A stretch of DNA of 64,000 bases, taken from NCBI GenBank assembly GCA_002477755.1, contig DLKD01000035.1:1-64000 (forward strand), in the 5' to 3' direction. Positions 32,471-42,148 of this stretch are shown here, in pieces; position 1 is the stretch's first letter, and the number at the start of each line of letters is the position of its first letter. The notes beneath the pieces are model-generated. The model saw only the letters and a program-made list of their open reading frames with translations. It ran no database searches and was not told the origin of the DNA. The position numbers were made by a program, and so were the translations under genes. This stretch comes from Gordonia sp. UBA7599. GTDB lineage: Bacteria > Actinomycetota > Actinomycetes > Mycobacteriales > Mycobacteriaceae.

Positions 32471-33661
32471 TCAGGCGTTGCCCTTCTTCCAGACCGACCA
32501 CGGGATGTTCCAGTCGCCCAGGCCGTCGTCGCCCGGGAGAGGCGGTCCGACGGTGTTCTTGACGATCACCACGTCGCCTCGCAGCGTGTTCTGGCGGAAC
32601 CACCGAGCGTTGTCGGGGCTGACGTTCAGGCAGCCGTTGCTGACGTCGGAGTAGCCCTGCTGGCCCACCGACCACGGTGCCGAGTGCACATAGATTCCGC
32701 TGAACGAGATCCGTGACGCGTCGAAGACCACCTCGCGGTAGCCCTCGGCCGATTTCACCGGGACACCGTAGGTCGACGAATCCATGATCACCTGCGGTAC
32801 GCGCTCGGCGACGATGTAGACGCCGGTGTTCGTCGGGGTCGAGTCCTTGCCCATCGACGTGGCCATCGTGCGGACCGGCTTGTTGTTGATGTAGACGACG
32901 ATCTGCTTGGTTTTGTCGTCGGCGATCGCTACCAGCCGGCGGCCGATGGTGAAGTGCGAGGTGAGGTTGTTCTCGCCGAACACCCCGTTGCCCAGGTCGA
33001 TGCCCTTCACCTTCACCGAGACCGACACCTTTGTGCCGGGCGCGAAGAAGTGCTCGGGCCGCCACCGGACCATCGAGTCGTTGAGCCAGTAGAAGGCACC
33101 CTCGACCGGCGGATCCGTGGTCACCGTGATGGCCCGCTGGGCATTGAGCCGGTTGGCGACCGGCGCGTCGAAGTTGATGGGCACGCTCTGCCCGACGCCG
33201 ACGGTCTCGCCGTCGCCGATCACCGTCGACGGCGAGGCGAAGCTCGACGCCGAGCTGGTCGTGAAGCCGACCTTCTGTGCACGCTCGCCCGCGACGCCGC
33301 GCGCCGCTGCGGTCAGCGAGTAGTGGGCGCCAAAGGACAACGTCCCATTCGACTGCCAGCGCTGCCCGCCATCGATCATCCGCCCCGGCACGCGGCCGTC
33401 GGGTCCTTCCATGTCCACGTCGGACAGCAGGCCGTCGCGGGTGTTCACCGTGATCGGGGCCCCGGGCATCACGCCGACGGCCGAATCGCGCAACGCGCGG
33501 CCCTGCCAACCGGACACCGACAGTGCCGGCTTGGCCAGGTTCCCGAACGTGCCGACCGAACCGACGTTGTCGGGGTAGCTCGGTCCGTTGGTGCAACCGG
33601 TGACGGCGAGGCCGACCCCGAGCACCACAAGCGCGGGGGCGAGGGCTTTACGTGTCTGCAT
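32471..33661 (-). CDS. L,D-transpeptidase lipoprotein with an altered catalytic motif
   Basis: 396 residues from ATG at 33661, overlapping the upstream stop (TGATG). The signal peptide ends in the lipobox VTGC. Two Ig-like domains precede the YkuD domain, as in LdtMt2, which makes 3-3 crosslinks in peptidoglycan. The catalytic region reads YVHSAPWSV...SNGCLNVSP: the Cys (near 343) and the HS pair are kept, but the usual SHGC His is Asn. The C-terminal DGLGDWNIPWSVWKKGNA is the LdtMt2-type tail. The paralogue at 45883 has the normal SHGC motif. A shadow frame extends upstream to 34033. Confidence 0.93.
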   Translation of the reverse strand: MQTRKALAPALVVLGVGLAVTGCTNGPSYPDNVGSVGTFGNLAKPALSVSGWQGRALRDSAVGVMPGAPITVNTRDGLLSDVDMEGPDGRVPGRMIDGGQRWQSNGTLSFGAHYSLTAAARGVAGERAQKVGFTTSSASSFASPSTVIGDGETVGVGQSVPINFDAPVANRLNAQRAITVTTDPPVEGAFYWLNDSMVRWRPEHFFAPGTKVSVSVKVKGIDLGNGVFGENNLTSHFTIGRRLVAIADDKTKQIVVYINNKPVRTMATSMGKDSTPTNTGVYIVAERVPQVIMDSSTYGVPVKSAEGYREVVFDASRISFSGIYVHSAPWSVGQQGYSDVSNGCLNVSPDNARWFRQNTLRGDVVIVKNTVGPPLPGDDGLGDWNIPWSVWKKGNA

Positions 33662-33891
33662 CACCGTCGGCGCCGCGTCACTTTCCGAACGAGCACCACG
33701 ACGGTCAGCGAGCCGACGCCGATGAGTGTGTACTTCACGGCCGGCTTGTTGAGCGTGTCGACGGCGCGGGTCTTGGCGTCGTCGGCCAGCCGCTGCGGGC
33801 TGACGCGGTCGGACAGCTGGTCGAGCGTGGCGGCGAGGTTCTCGCGTGCCTGCGCGATCTCCTGCTCGATGCGCTCGGTGTCGTCGGCCAC
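33661..33891 (-). CDS. DUF3618 membrane protein
   Basis: 76 residues from GTG at 33891. MADDTERIEQEIAQARENLAATLDQLSDRVSPQRL is the DUF3618 helical signature. One membrane segment follows (YTLIGVGSLTVVVLVRKV), with a basic C-terminal tail RRR. It overlaps the L,D-transpeptidase gene, so the two are co-translated. Its role in the envelope is unknown. Divergent from bcp. Confidence 0.88.
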   Translation of the reverse strand: MADDTERIEQEIAQARENLAATLDQLSDRVSPQRLADDAKTRAVDTLNKPAVKYTLIGVGSLTVVVLVRKVTRRRR

Positions 33892-33983
33892 GGGGGTCTC
33901 CTTCGGGATGGTCGGTGCACTCGGTCTTCGAGCCTACCCGCGGGCGGCCCACCGGCCCACGCCAATCAGTTAGCCTGCAAGGC

Positions 33984-34457
33984 ATGTCTGCCAACCAGCG
34001 CCTGGCCGTCGGCGACGAGGCCCCCGGTTTCACCCTGCCCGACTCGACCGGTAAGTCGGTATCGCTCTCCGATTACGCTGGGCGTCGCGTGATCGTGTAC
34101 TTTTACCCGGCCGCGATGACCCCCGGGTGCACCAAGCAGGCGTGTGATTTTCGCGACAACCTCCACGAGTTGAACGGCGCCGGACTCGATGTCGTCGGGA
34201 TCTCACCGGACAAACCGGAGAAGCTGGCCAAATTCGCCGACGCCGACGGCCTCGACTTTCCGCTGCTGTCCGACCCGGACAAAAAGGTGCTGACCGCCTG
34301 GGGCGCATTCGGTGAGAAGAAGCTCTATGGCAAGACCGTCACCGGCGTCATCCGCTCGACCTTCGTCGTCGGCCCCGACGGCCGGATCGAGGTCGCGCAG
34401 TACAACGTGCGCGCTACCGGCCACGTCGCCAAGCTGCGTCGCGACCTGGGCGTCTAG
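33984..34457 (+). CDS. bcp: Thioredoxin-dependent peroxiredoxin Bcp/PrxQ
   Basis: 157 residues. The ATG is fixed by the family start (AVGDEAPGFTLPDSTG). The peroxidatic Cys and the second Cys five residues on are in TPGCTKQACDFRD (PrxQ type). The later FPLLSDPDKKVLTAWGAFGEK and RSTFVVGPDGRIE motifs are complete. It reduces peroxides using thioredoxin in the cytosol. Confidence 0.95.
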   Translation: MSANQRLAVGDEAPGFTLPDSTGKSVSLSDYAGRRVIVYFYPAAMTPGCTKQACDFRDNLHELNGAGLDVVGISPDKPEKLAKFADADGLDFPLLSDPDKKVLTAWGAFGEKKLYGKTVTGVIRSTFVVGPDGRIEVAQYNVRATGHVAKLRRDLGV

Positions 34458-34471
34458 ACCGGTTCGTAGCG

Positions 34472-35107
34472 GTGGTCAATCGCGCGACGACGAGCCCGCT
34501 GGTACCGCGGCGGCGGCCCAGCCAGGAGCGGAGTCGGCGCAAGTTCGACACCATGCTCGCCGTCGCCCGCGATCTGCTCATCGAAGTCGGGTTCGAGTCG
34601 ATGACGTGTGAGGAGATTGCGGCGCGCGCTGACGTCCCGATTGGCACGCTGTACCAGTTCTTCGCCAACAAATACGTCATCGTCTGCGAACTCGACCGCC
34701 AGGACACCGTCGCGGTGCAGGCCGAACTGGTCGAACTGGGCTCGGCGATCCCCTCGCTGGACTGGCCGGCACTGTTGGAGCGCTTCCTCGACCATCTCGC
34801 CGCGCTGTGGCAGCACGACCCGTCCCGACGAGCAGTCTGGCTGGCGGTGCAATCGACCCCGGCGACCCGTGCGACGGCAGCGCTCAACGAGCAGGCGTTG
34901 GCCGAGCAGGTCGAGCACATCCTGGCCCCGCTGACCCCGCACCAGCGGGAGCGCCGCAAGACGATGGCCCGGCTGTTGGTGCACACCGTCTTCTCGGCGC
35001 TGAGCTTCTCGGTGCAGGAGGGGCAGGATCGCGCTAGTACGGTCGCCGAGCTCAAACGCATGATGGGCGGCTACCTGTTGCGGGAAGAGGGCAAGCTCGA
35101 GCGCTGA
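34472..35107 (+). CDS. TetR-family transcriptional regulator
   Basis: 211 residues from GTG at 34472, 14 nt after bcp. The N-terminal HTH (LLIEVGFESMTCEEIAARADVPIGTLYQFFANKYVIV) is a classical TetR domain. The C-terminal half is helical ligand-binding and dimerisation. It could be co-transcribed with bcp or control the TIR operon that starts 44 bp downstream; no operator palindrome is clear in that short gap. Confidence 0.9.
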   Translation: MVNRATTSPLVPRRRPSQERSRRKFDTMLAVARDLLIEVGFESMTCEEIAARADVPIGTLYQFFANKYVIVCELDRQDTVAVQAELVELGSAIPSLDWPALLERFLDHLAALWQHDPSRRAVWLAVQSTPATRATAALNEQALAEQVEHILAPLTPHQRERRKTMARLLVHTVFSALSFSVQEGQDRASTVAELKRMMGGYLLREEGKLER

Positions 35108-35150
35108 GGCGTCGGATCGACGACGGCGAAGCGCAATTTAGACTGTCGGG

Positions 35151-38078
35151 ATGACCGGGGGCACCAGCGAGGCGGTATCAACCAGCGGCGGGCCAGCAGT
35201 CGTTGGCGGCTCGTCGGACGGGTTCGACGCCTTTATCAGCTATGCACGCGAACCGTCGACGGCGCTGGCGTCGCAGCTGCAGACGTCCATGGAGCGCTTC
35301 GCGAAGCCGTGGAACAAGTTGCGTGCGATGCGCGTGTTCCGCGACGACCAGTCGATGGCGGCGAACACCGCGTTGTGGTCGACGATCGAACGCGGGCTGC
35401 GGGAGTCCTCGCACCTGATCCTGCTGGTCACTCCCCAGGCGGCGGCGTCACCGTACGTGAACAAAGAAGTCGAATGGTGGGTCACCAACAAGGGGTCGCA
35501 AACCATCCTTCTCGTTCATCAGCGCGGCCCGCTGGCGTGGGACCGGTCGACCAATGATTTCACCTTCGACAGCGCGGTACCGATTGCCTTGCGCGGCGCG
35601 TACCCCGAGGAGCCCCGTTGGACGAATCTGAGCTCGTTCACCGACGCCGAGCTGGCCGACGGTGACAAGCTCACCGACGCGGTGGCGGACCTGTCTTCGG
35701 CCGTGCGCGGGATCGATCGCGACCGGCTCGTCGGCGAGAACGTGGCCCAGCACCGCAAGACCATGCGGATGGCACGCGGGGCGATCATCGGACTGTCGAT
35801 ACTCCTCGTTGCCGCTCTGGGAGCCGGTGTGCTGGCGTTCGTCCGGGGCAACGAGGCGCAGCGCCAGGCCAATCTGAGCCTGGCCCAGCGGCTTGCCGTC
35901 GAGGGCACCGCCGCGCTGGACGGCAACTCGTTGCGCGAGGCGGTGCAGAAGATCACCGTCGCATCGGTGCTTGAGCCGGCCGCGACGCAGCGCACCCGTA
36001 CCGACCTGATGGAGCAGGACCTGTTCGGCGTCGCGCGGATCCTGCAGGGCGACCGTGCGTCGGGGCTCGAGGCCAGCGGTGTGGGGACGGGCCGCGTGTT
36101 CAGCTCGGGCAACACACTGCTGTCGACGGTGGGCGGCGTGGCTGTCGTCACCGACGCCGACACGCTGAAGGTGAGCCGCCACCCCGACGCCGTCGGCGTG
36201 GCGGTGGGCGCCGACGGGAGTCGGATCGCGCTGTGGCGTCCGTCGACGCAGATGCTGGAGGTCCTCGACCTCGACGGCAAGCGCGTGGGTGCACCGGTGG
36301 GGCCGTTCACCGCGGCACCCAAGGCGGCCTTCTCGTCGAGCGGTAAAACTCTGTTCAACCTGGGGCTCTCCGAGAGCCGCCGTCGAGTCCAGGCGTGGGA
36401 CGTGCAGTCGGGGACTCTGCGGTGGCAGGACACGACTCCGACGATTGTGGGCGCCGCCACGATGGCCGACGACAAACTCCTCGTCATGCACCTGGCCAGT
36501 GCCTCCCCGGACGCGCGGACGAGAGAGATGGTCTTCGCGGTCTACGGCGACGGGCCGCAGACGCGTCGGGACGTGACCAGGGGAGTCGACAGCTGGACCG
36601 GGCCGCGGGGGCGTGCCGTGATCAGGGCCGTCGACGGCTCGTACGCGTTGTGGGACCTGCTTGCCGCGCGCCGTATCGCGCCGGTCAAACCTCCGGCAGG
36701 ATCGGCGTCGTTCTCGGAGTTCGCCTTCAGTGGCGACGGGGGCAGCATGCTCGCGACCGGCGGTTTCGGGGCGATCGTCTTCACGATTCCCGCCGACGAC
36801 GGGCAGCAACCGTCGGCCAAGCTGATCGTCAACGACCCGGCGTCGATTCCCATGTTCGACCAGAACAACGCAGCACTGAGCCACGACGGTCAGCAGGCGA
36901 TCGTCACGACCCGTGACGGCGTGCTCATGGTTCCGACCAACGGTTGGGATCCGCAGTCCCTGCCCGCTCCCGGCGGGGTGCGCAACGTCTCGTTCAGCCG
37001 GGGCGGCCGCGCGCTGCTCTCCACCGAGGGCGGGGTATTGCTGTTCGAGATCCCCAAAACCCCCGTCGCCCCCGAGATGATCGCCGACCGGGCGGGGTTG
37101 GGCGTGTCCAACGACTACGGCAGTGTGCAGGTGTACCGGTACGAGAACGGCGTCGCCGTGCCCTGGTTCCGCAAGGAGGGCACGCCGGCGTACGAGACGA
37201 TCCGGGCGTTCAATCCCAAGCGGATGCAGATCGCCATGTCCGCAAGCGCGGATTCCACCGGCCGGCTGAAGATCTCGGTGGTCACCCTCCGCGGTGATGC
37301 GCCCAACCGCACACTGACCCTGCTCGACCCGCCAGCATGCTCGTCAAGGTCGCCCATCTCGTATTGGTTCAGCGACTCCGGCCGCTATCTCGCGACCGCG
37401 AATTGTGGAAACCGGGCGACGGTCTGGGACCTCGATTCGGGCCAGCGGGTCCGCGAGTTCCAGCCGTCGACCGGTGAAGTCGTCACCGGCGGATTCGACG
37501 AGTCTGGTCGTGATGCGAAGCTGATCGTGGTGACCGGCGCGATGCGCAGCGTCGTCAACATCGCAACCGGCAAGACCGAGGTGGAAGACACCTTCGACGA
37601 TCCGATTGCCAATGCCTCCTTGGCCGGTGGTCGGATCGCCCTGTACACCCCCTCCGATTCCCGGATCCGCGTCTACGGCAACGCCGCGGCATCACGCTTG
37701 GGACGAGCGCTTTTCGAGACGGGCCTGGACCGCGTGGGCGGGATCGCACTCAGTGGTGACGGGAACACGGTGGCAGCCGGCTATGTCGGTCTCGGCGGGG
37801 CGGCCAACAGGCTGTACGCCTGGTCCGTCGGCAGCGGCGAAGAGCTCCTCGCCGCCGCGGTGGCCGATGGTTCGGGCGCCAACCCGGAGTTCGTCGACGA
37901 CGGACGGGGCGTGACCCTCAAGGCCAGCGGTGCTCGGGTCTACCGCCTGAAGACCAGTGTCGAGGATGTGTGCCGTCTGCTCGACGCGAACATGAGCCAC
38001 GAGACGTGGGATCGCACCGTCGGGAAGGCCTACAAGTACGTGAAGGCGTGCCCCGGTCTGCCGATCGAGGGGGAGTAG
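35151..38078 (+). CDS. TIR - transmembrane - beta-propeller protein 1
   Basis: 975 residues. The N-terminal TIR domain (about 25-165) opens with FDAFISYAR and carries the conserved NADase-type Glu106 in SPYVNKEVEWW. One membrane segment is at about 209-231 (ARGAIIGLSILLVAALGAGVLAFV). A helical neck (QANLSLAQRLAVEGTAALDG) leads to a long WD40-like propeller with repeated blades (AAFSSSGKTLFNL, FSGDGGSMLATG, LSGDGNTVAAG). It ends with a conserved Cys-containing tail (DVCRLLDANMS...CPGLPIEGE). It looks like a membrane-anchored TIR effector with a sensor domain. First gene of the operon. Confidence 0.9.
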   Translation: MTGGTSEAVSTSGGPAVVGGSSDGFDAFISYAREPSTALASQLQTSMERFAKPWNKLRAMRVFRDDQSMAANTALWSTIERGLRESSHLILLVTPQAAASPYVNKEVEWWVTNKGSQTILLVHQRGPLAWDRSTNDFTFDSAVPIALRGAYPEEPRWTNLSSFTDAELADGDKLTDAVADLSSAVRGIDRDRLVGENVAQHRKTMRMARGAIIGLSILLVAALGAGVLAFVRGNEAQRQANLSLAQRLAVEGTAALDGNSLREAVQKITVASVLEPAATQRTRTDLMEQDLFGVARILQGDRASGLEASGVGTGRVFSSGNTLLSTVGGVAVVTDADTLKVSRHPDAVGVAVGADGSRIALWRPSTQMLEVLDLDGKRVGAPVGPFTAAPKAAFSSSGKTLFNLGLSESRRRVQAWDVQSGTLRWQDTTPTIVGAATMADDKLLVMHLASASPDARTREMVFAVYGDGPQTRRDVTRGVDSWTGPRGRAVIRAVDGSYALWDLLAARRIAPVKPPAGSASFSEFAFSGDGGSMLATGGFGAIVFTIPADDGQQPSAKLIVNDPASIPMFDQNNAALSHDGQQAIVTTRDGVLMVPTNGWDPQSLPAPGGVRNVSFSRGGRALLSTEGGVLLFEIPKTPVAPEMIADRAGLGVSNDYGSVQVYRYENGVAVPWFRKEGTPAYETIRAFNPKRMQIAMSASADSTGRLKISVVTLRGDAPNRTLTLLDPPACSSRSPISYWFSDSGRYLATANCGNRATVWDLDSGQRVREFQPSTGEVVTGGFDESGRDAKLIVVTGAMRSVVNIATGKTEVEDTFDDPIANASLAGGRIALYTPSDSRIRVYGNAAASRLGRALFETGLDRVGGIALSGDGNTVAAGYVGLGGAANRLYAWSVGSGEELLAAAVADGSGANPEFVDDGRGVTLKASGARVYRLKTSVEDVCRLLDANMSHETWDRTVGKAYKYVKACPGLPIEGE

Positions 38079-40960
38079 TGCCGACACCGGAGGCCTACGA
38101 GGCGTTCATCAGTTATGCCCGAGCACCGTCGACGGCGCTGGCCTCGCAACTGCAAACGTCGTTGGAGCGTTTCGCCAAGCCATGGAACAAGATGCGGGCG
38201 GTGCGGGTGTTCCGCGACGACCAGTCGATGGCGGCGAACACCGCGCTGTGGTCGACGATCGAGCGGGGCTTGCGCGAATCATCGCACCTGATCCTGCTGG
38301 TGACGCCCGAGTCGGCCGCCTCGGAATACGTCGGCAAGGAGATCGGGTGGTGGATCGCCAACAAGGGTTCGCAGACCATCCTGCTGGTCCTCCAGCACGG
38401 CTCGTTGGAGTGGGACCGTAGCCGCAACGACTTCACCGCACAGAGCACAGTGCCCCAGGCTCTGCGAGGTGCATATGCCGAGGAGCCACGCTGGGTCGAT
38501 CTGACATCGTCGAGTAGCACCGTCAACCCCGACGACCCGCGGTTCACCAACGCGGTGGCCGACCTGTCGTCGGCGGTGCGCGGGATCGATCGCGATGTGC
38601 TCGTCGGGGAGAACGTCGCGCAGCACCGCAAGACGATGCGCATGGCCCGGGCCGCCATCGTCGGCCTGTCATTCCTCCTGGTGCTGGCGCTCGGTGCCGG
38701 CGTGCTGGCCCTCATGCAGCGCAATGAAGCGCAGCAGCAGTCACAGCTGAGCCTGGCACGACTGCTCGCCGGCGAGGGGGCCTCGGCCATCGACACCAAC
38801 GCCGTCGAGGGCGTGCAGAAGATCACCGTCGCCTCGGCGCTGCGGTCCGACGCGACGCAGCGGGCGCGCAACGACCTGTTCCTCGACCAACTGCCCGGTG
38901 CCGTCGCTGTCCGTCCGGCCGACCGCTACGTCGCCGAGCTGGGTGGCGGTCAGCGGTCGGGTCGCGTCTTCGTCGGCGGCAACACCGTCGTGAGCACCGT
39001 CGGGAATCGCACCGGGATCACCGATGCGACGACGGCCAAGACCACCACCAGCGACGATGCCGTTGTCGTCGCGATCAGCGACGACGGCGCCCGGATCGCA
39101 CTGTGGCATCCGTCGACGGAGACGATCACCTTCGTCGACGCCGCCGGAAAGCCGCTCGGCGGGAAGATCGGCACGTTCGAGAAGGCACCCCAGGGGAACT
39201 TCTCCAGCAGTGGCAACCGCCTTGTCCTCTTCGCCCCCGACGAGACCAAGCCGCAGATCCAGAACTGGGATGTCACGACCGGTGCGCGACGTTGGACCGA
39301 CGACGATCCGCTGCTCGTCGGGTTCGCGACGCTGACCGACGACAAGCTGTTGGTCGTCCGTCAGGTCCCGGGCCGCCCGCAGGAGCGGCGGATGTCGCTG
39401 TACTCCGACGGCCCCGACACCAGGGTTGAGGTCGGGACGGGTGACCCGGTGGTCACCATGGTCTCGGGGGTAACGGTGGTCGAGGAGCCCGACCAGACCT
39501 ACGCCCTGTGGGACGTCCTCAAGCGCCGACGTCTCGGGCGCCTCGACCTGCCCGTCAAGCAGTACGGCACGGCCTTCGTTTTCAGTGGTGACCAGAAGTC
39601 GCTTCTCGCCGCGGGCAAGTTCGGCGCCCGGATCTTCCACGGCAGCGATCGCTCCGGGGATGTGTTCACATCGACCTCGATCGTGACCGACCCGGTGGTC
39701 GGCGGCAGTCGGCCAGATCCAGCCATCGCGATCAATTCCGACGGAACCCGCGTGGCGCTCGCCACGGCGGACGGGATCCGGCTGATCCCGGTCAAGGGAA
39801 CGGATCGCAGGGCGTGGCTCTCGGAGAAGCCGAGCCTCCTGCCGGCCCCCGGCGCCGTGCGACACCTCGTCTACACCAAGGACGGCACCCTGGTCCTGTC
39901 CACCGACAGTGCCGTCGTGCTGTCGCGGCCCGCGCAGCCCGTCGACGGACTCGGCGTCGACGATGACCAGGGCGGTTTGAGTGCTCGCTCCAGCGGCAGC
40001 GGGGTGACCGTCGCGAAGTTCACCGACGGTGCGCTGCGCACCGAGTTCGAGCGCGACCTGCCCGCGGGAGCACCGTCGACGGTGACCGCCTTCGATCCGA
40101 CCCGCATGCGCGTTGCGATGACCGAGGGATTGACCGGCGAGACCAAGGTGGCGGTCTTCGCGCTGCAGGGGGCGGAGCAGCCGATCGTCGAAACCACGAT
40201 CACCGAGCCGCGCGGCTGTCCGGTCGCCGCGTCGGCGAAGGCCGCGTTCAGTCCGTCGGGGCGCTACGTCGCCATCGGCTACTGCAGCAGCGACGCCCAG
40301 ATCTGGGACCTCGATCAGCGCCGCATGGTCGCCGAGTACCACGGGGAGCAGGACGACGACGAGTATGTGCTCGCTATCGCGCTCGACGAAGGGCGCGGCG
40401 GACTGACGATGGCGATGATCGCGACGAGCGCGCGGACCGTCGTCGACGGGTTGACCGGTACTGAGCGGTCGCGCGAGGACTTCGTCGAGCGCCAGTCGGC
40501 CGCCACCATCGTCGGCGGCCGCTTCGCCACCGTCTCGTGGAAGGCGGGCAATCTGCACGTCTATTCCGGCGCGTTCGACGCGGGGAAGGCCAGGCAGCAG
40601 GCGATGTTCCCCGTGCGTCAGGGTGATGCCGTAGCGCTGAGTGCCGACGGTGCCACGGTCGCCGCCCGCTCGTCGGGAAATGCGGAGGCGGGCAACACGA
40701 TTCGCGTGTGGCGCCTCGCCGACGGCCAGGAGGTCTTCTCGGTCCGACTACCCGAGTCGCTCGGGCGTTCGGGCTTGCAGTTCTTGGCCGGCGGCAGGGG
40801 ACTCGACGTCGGCGACAAGGTGTTCCGCGTGAAGGTGACGCGCGACGATGTCTGTGGCCTGCTCGATTCGAACATGAGCCGGGACACGTGGAACCGGGTC
40901 GTCGGCAAGTCGTTCGACTATGTGAAAGGCTGTCCTGACCTGCCGATCGAAGGGGACTAA
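38078..40960 (+). CDS. TIR - transmembrane - beta-propeller protein 2 (tandem paralogue)
   Basis: 960 residues. The GTG start overlaps the TAG of gene 1 by one base. TIR domain from residue 8 (YEAFISYAR), catalytic Glu88 in SEYVGKEIGWW, membrane segment at about 191-213, neck and propeller as in protein 1, and the same Cys-containing tail (DVCGLLDSNMS...CPDLPIEGD). The TIR part is very close to protein 1 (RFAKPWNK..A.RVFRDDQSMAANTALWSTIERGLRESSHLILLVTP in both), while the propellers have diverged, so the duplication probably gave two sensors with one output. The longer open frame from 37970 is a shadow of the gene 1 end. Confidence 0.9.
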   Translation: MPTPEAYEAFISYARAPSTALASQLQTSLERFAKPWNKMRAVRVFRDDQSMAANTALWSTIERGLRESSHLILLVTPESAASEYVGKEIGWWIANKGSQTILLVLQHGSLEWDRSRNDFTAQSTVPQALRGAYAEEPRWVDLTSSSSTVNPDDPRFTNAVADLSSAVRGIDRDVLVGENVAQHRKTMRMARAAIVGLSFLLVLALGAGVLALMQRNEAQQQSQLSLARLLAGEGASAIDTNAVEGVQKITVASALRSDATQRARNDLFLDQLPGAVAVRPADRYVAELGGGQRSGRVFVGGNTVVSTVGNRTGITDATTAKTTTSDDAVVVAISDDGARIALWHPSTETITFVDAAGKPLGGKIGTFEKAPQGNFSSSGNRLVLFAPDETKPQIQNWDVTTGARRWTDDDPLLVGFATLTDDKLLVVRQVPGRPQERRMSLYSDGPDTRVEVGTGDPVVTMVSGVTVVEEPDQTYALWDVLKRRRLGRLDLPVKQYGTAFVFSGDQKSLLAAGKFGARIFHGSDRSGDVFTSTSIVTDPVVGGSRPDPAIAINSDGTRVALATADGIRLIPVKGTDRRAWLSEKPSLLPAPGAVRHLVYTKDGTLVLSTDSAVVLSRPAQPVDGLGVDDDQGGLSARSSGSGVTVAKFTDGALRTEFERDLPAGAPSTVTAFDPTRMRVAMTEGLTGETKVAVFALQGAEQPIVETTITEPRGCPVAASAKAAFSPSGRYVAIGYCSSDAQIWDLDQRRMVAEYHGEQDDDEYVLAIALDEGRGGLTMAMIATSARTVVDGLTGTERSREDFVERQSAATIVGGRFATVSWKAGNLHVYSGAFDAGKARQQAMFPVRQGDAVALSADGATVAARSSGNAEAGNTIRVWRLADGQEVFSVRLPESLGRSGLQFLAGGRGLDVGDKVFRVKVTRDDVCGLLDSNMSRDTWNRVVGKSFDYVKGCPDLPIEGD

Positions 40961-42147
40961 TGGCCATTCGCACGCTGTCCGCCGCTGTCGCCATTGGTGC
41001 ATCGCTATTGGCTACCAGCCTCTTGACCGTCCCGCCGGAGGCGCTCGCCGCACCCCGGCTCGACGTCACAGCGTTGTCCCGGGGTCTGGAGATCCCGTGG
41101 GGTGTCGCGGTGGCACCCGACGGCACGGCACTGGTGACGCAGCGGGCCGGGCCGTTCGTCGCGGTCCACGCGAACGGTCGCACGCAGGTGATGCGCGCCG
41201 ACCTGTCGAAGCTGTTCGCCGTCAAGGAAGCCGGGTTGATGGGCGTCACGCTCGACACCGGGTTCGCCGACAATCGTCGGGCATACACATGCCAGGCCGA
41301 GTACACCCGGCCCGGCGCGCCGACCATTCCGATGGGCAGCTCCGACCTACCGGTGCCGTGGCCGAACACCGGTCAGGAGATCAAGATCGTCGCCTGGAAG
41401 GTCGCCGACGACTGGACCGGACTCACGCGTGAGCGCACCGTGCTGTCGGGGATTCCCACCAATGCGTCGGGGCGCCATGCCGGGTGTGGGATCGCGGCTT
41501 GGGGTTCCACGCTGTGGATCTCGACCGGTGACAACGTGAGTCCCGGCGGTGCGCAGAACCCTGCAACGTTCGAGGGCAAGGTGCTGCACATCAACCTCGA
41601 CGGCACGCCTGCTGCGGGGAACCCCAATCCGGCGAGCCCGGTCTACACGATGGGACATCGCAACCCGCAGGACGTTGCGGTGCGGCCAGAGACCGGCCAG
41701 GTGTACGTGATCGAGCACGGCACCGACAAGGACGACGAGCTGAACCTGCTGCGGGCCGGCGGTAACTATGGCTACAGCCCCAACCGGGCGCCGCTGATCT
41801 ATGACGAGTCGGTGCCGATGACCGATCCCGACCGTGTGCCGGGCGCGATCTTCCCGGTGTGGCGGACCGGCAACTCGACTCTCGCCACCGCCGCCCTGGC
41901 GTTCTTGCCGCGTAGCGGTTGGGGCCGGTTCAGTGGCGGACTAGTCGTCTCGACGCTGAAGGGCAAGCGGTTGGTCTTCATGCGCCTGTCGCCCGACGGC
42001 CGCCACGTCGTGGAGACCGCCGAGGCGCTCAAGGACTCCGAGGGTCGGTTGCGCGGGTTGGCGGTGACCCCCGACGGGGCGTTGCTGGTTACGACGAGCA
42101 ACGGCGAGCACGCCGACAAGGTTCTGCGCGTTCGCTGGACCGGCTGA
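40960..42147 (+). CDS. Secreted PQQ-type sugar dehydrogenase (GSDH/sorbosone dehydrogenase family)
   Basis: 395 residues; TAATG overlap with the TIR gene. Signal peptide MAIRTLSAAVAIGASLLATSLLTVPPEALAAPRL. The six-bladed propeller has typical motifs: GLEIPWGVAVAPDGTALVTQRAG, the cofactor-site stretch NASGRHAGCGIAAWG, STGDN, MGHRNPQDVAVRPETG, EHGTDKDDELNLL and GGNYGYSPNRAP. It would oxidise a sugar outside the membrane with PQQ or a similar cofactor. Being coupled to TIR genes is unusual; it could be an ordinary enzyme captured by the operon or supply a signal. Confidence 0.88.
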   Translation: MAIRTLSAAVAIGASLLATSLLTVPPEALAAPRLDVTALSRGLEIPWGVAVAPDGTALVTQRAGPFVAVHANGRTQVMRADLSKLFAVKEAGLMGVTLDTGFADNRRAYTCQAEYTRPGAPTIPMGSSDLPVPWPNTGQEIKIVAWKVADDWTGLTRERTVLSGIPTNASGRHAGCGIAAWGSTLWISTGDNVSPGGAQNPATFEGKVLHINLDGTPAAGNPNPASPVYTMGHRNPQDVAVRPETGQVYVIEHGTDKDDELNLLRAGGNYGYSPNRAPLIYDESVPMTDPDRVPGAIFPVWRTGNSTLATAALAFLPRSGWGRFSGGLVVSTLKGKRLVFMRLSPDGRHVVETAEALKDSEGRLRGLAVTPDGALLVTTSNGEHADKVLRVRWTG

Positions 42148-42148
42148 G

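Noticed and set aside
35448..36884. 478-residue minus-strand open frame
   Set aside because: Antisense to the first TIR-propeller gene, no recognisable motifs.
38741..40558. 605-residue minus-strand open frame
   Set aside because: Antisense to the second TIR-propeller gene; composition is shadow-like.
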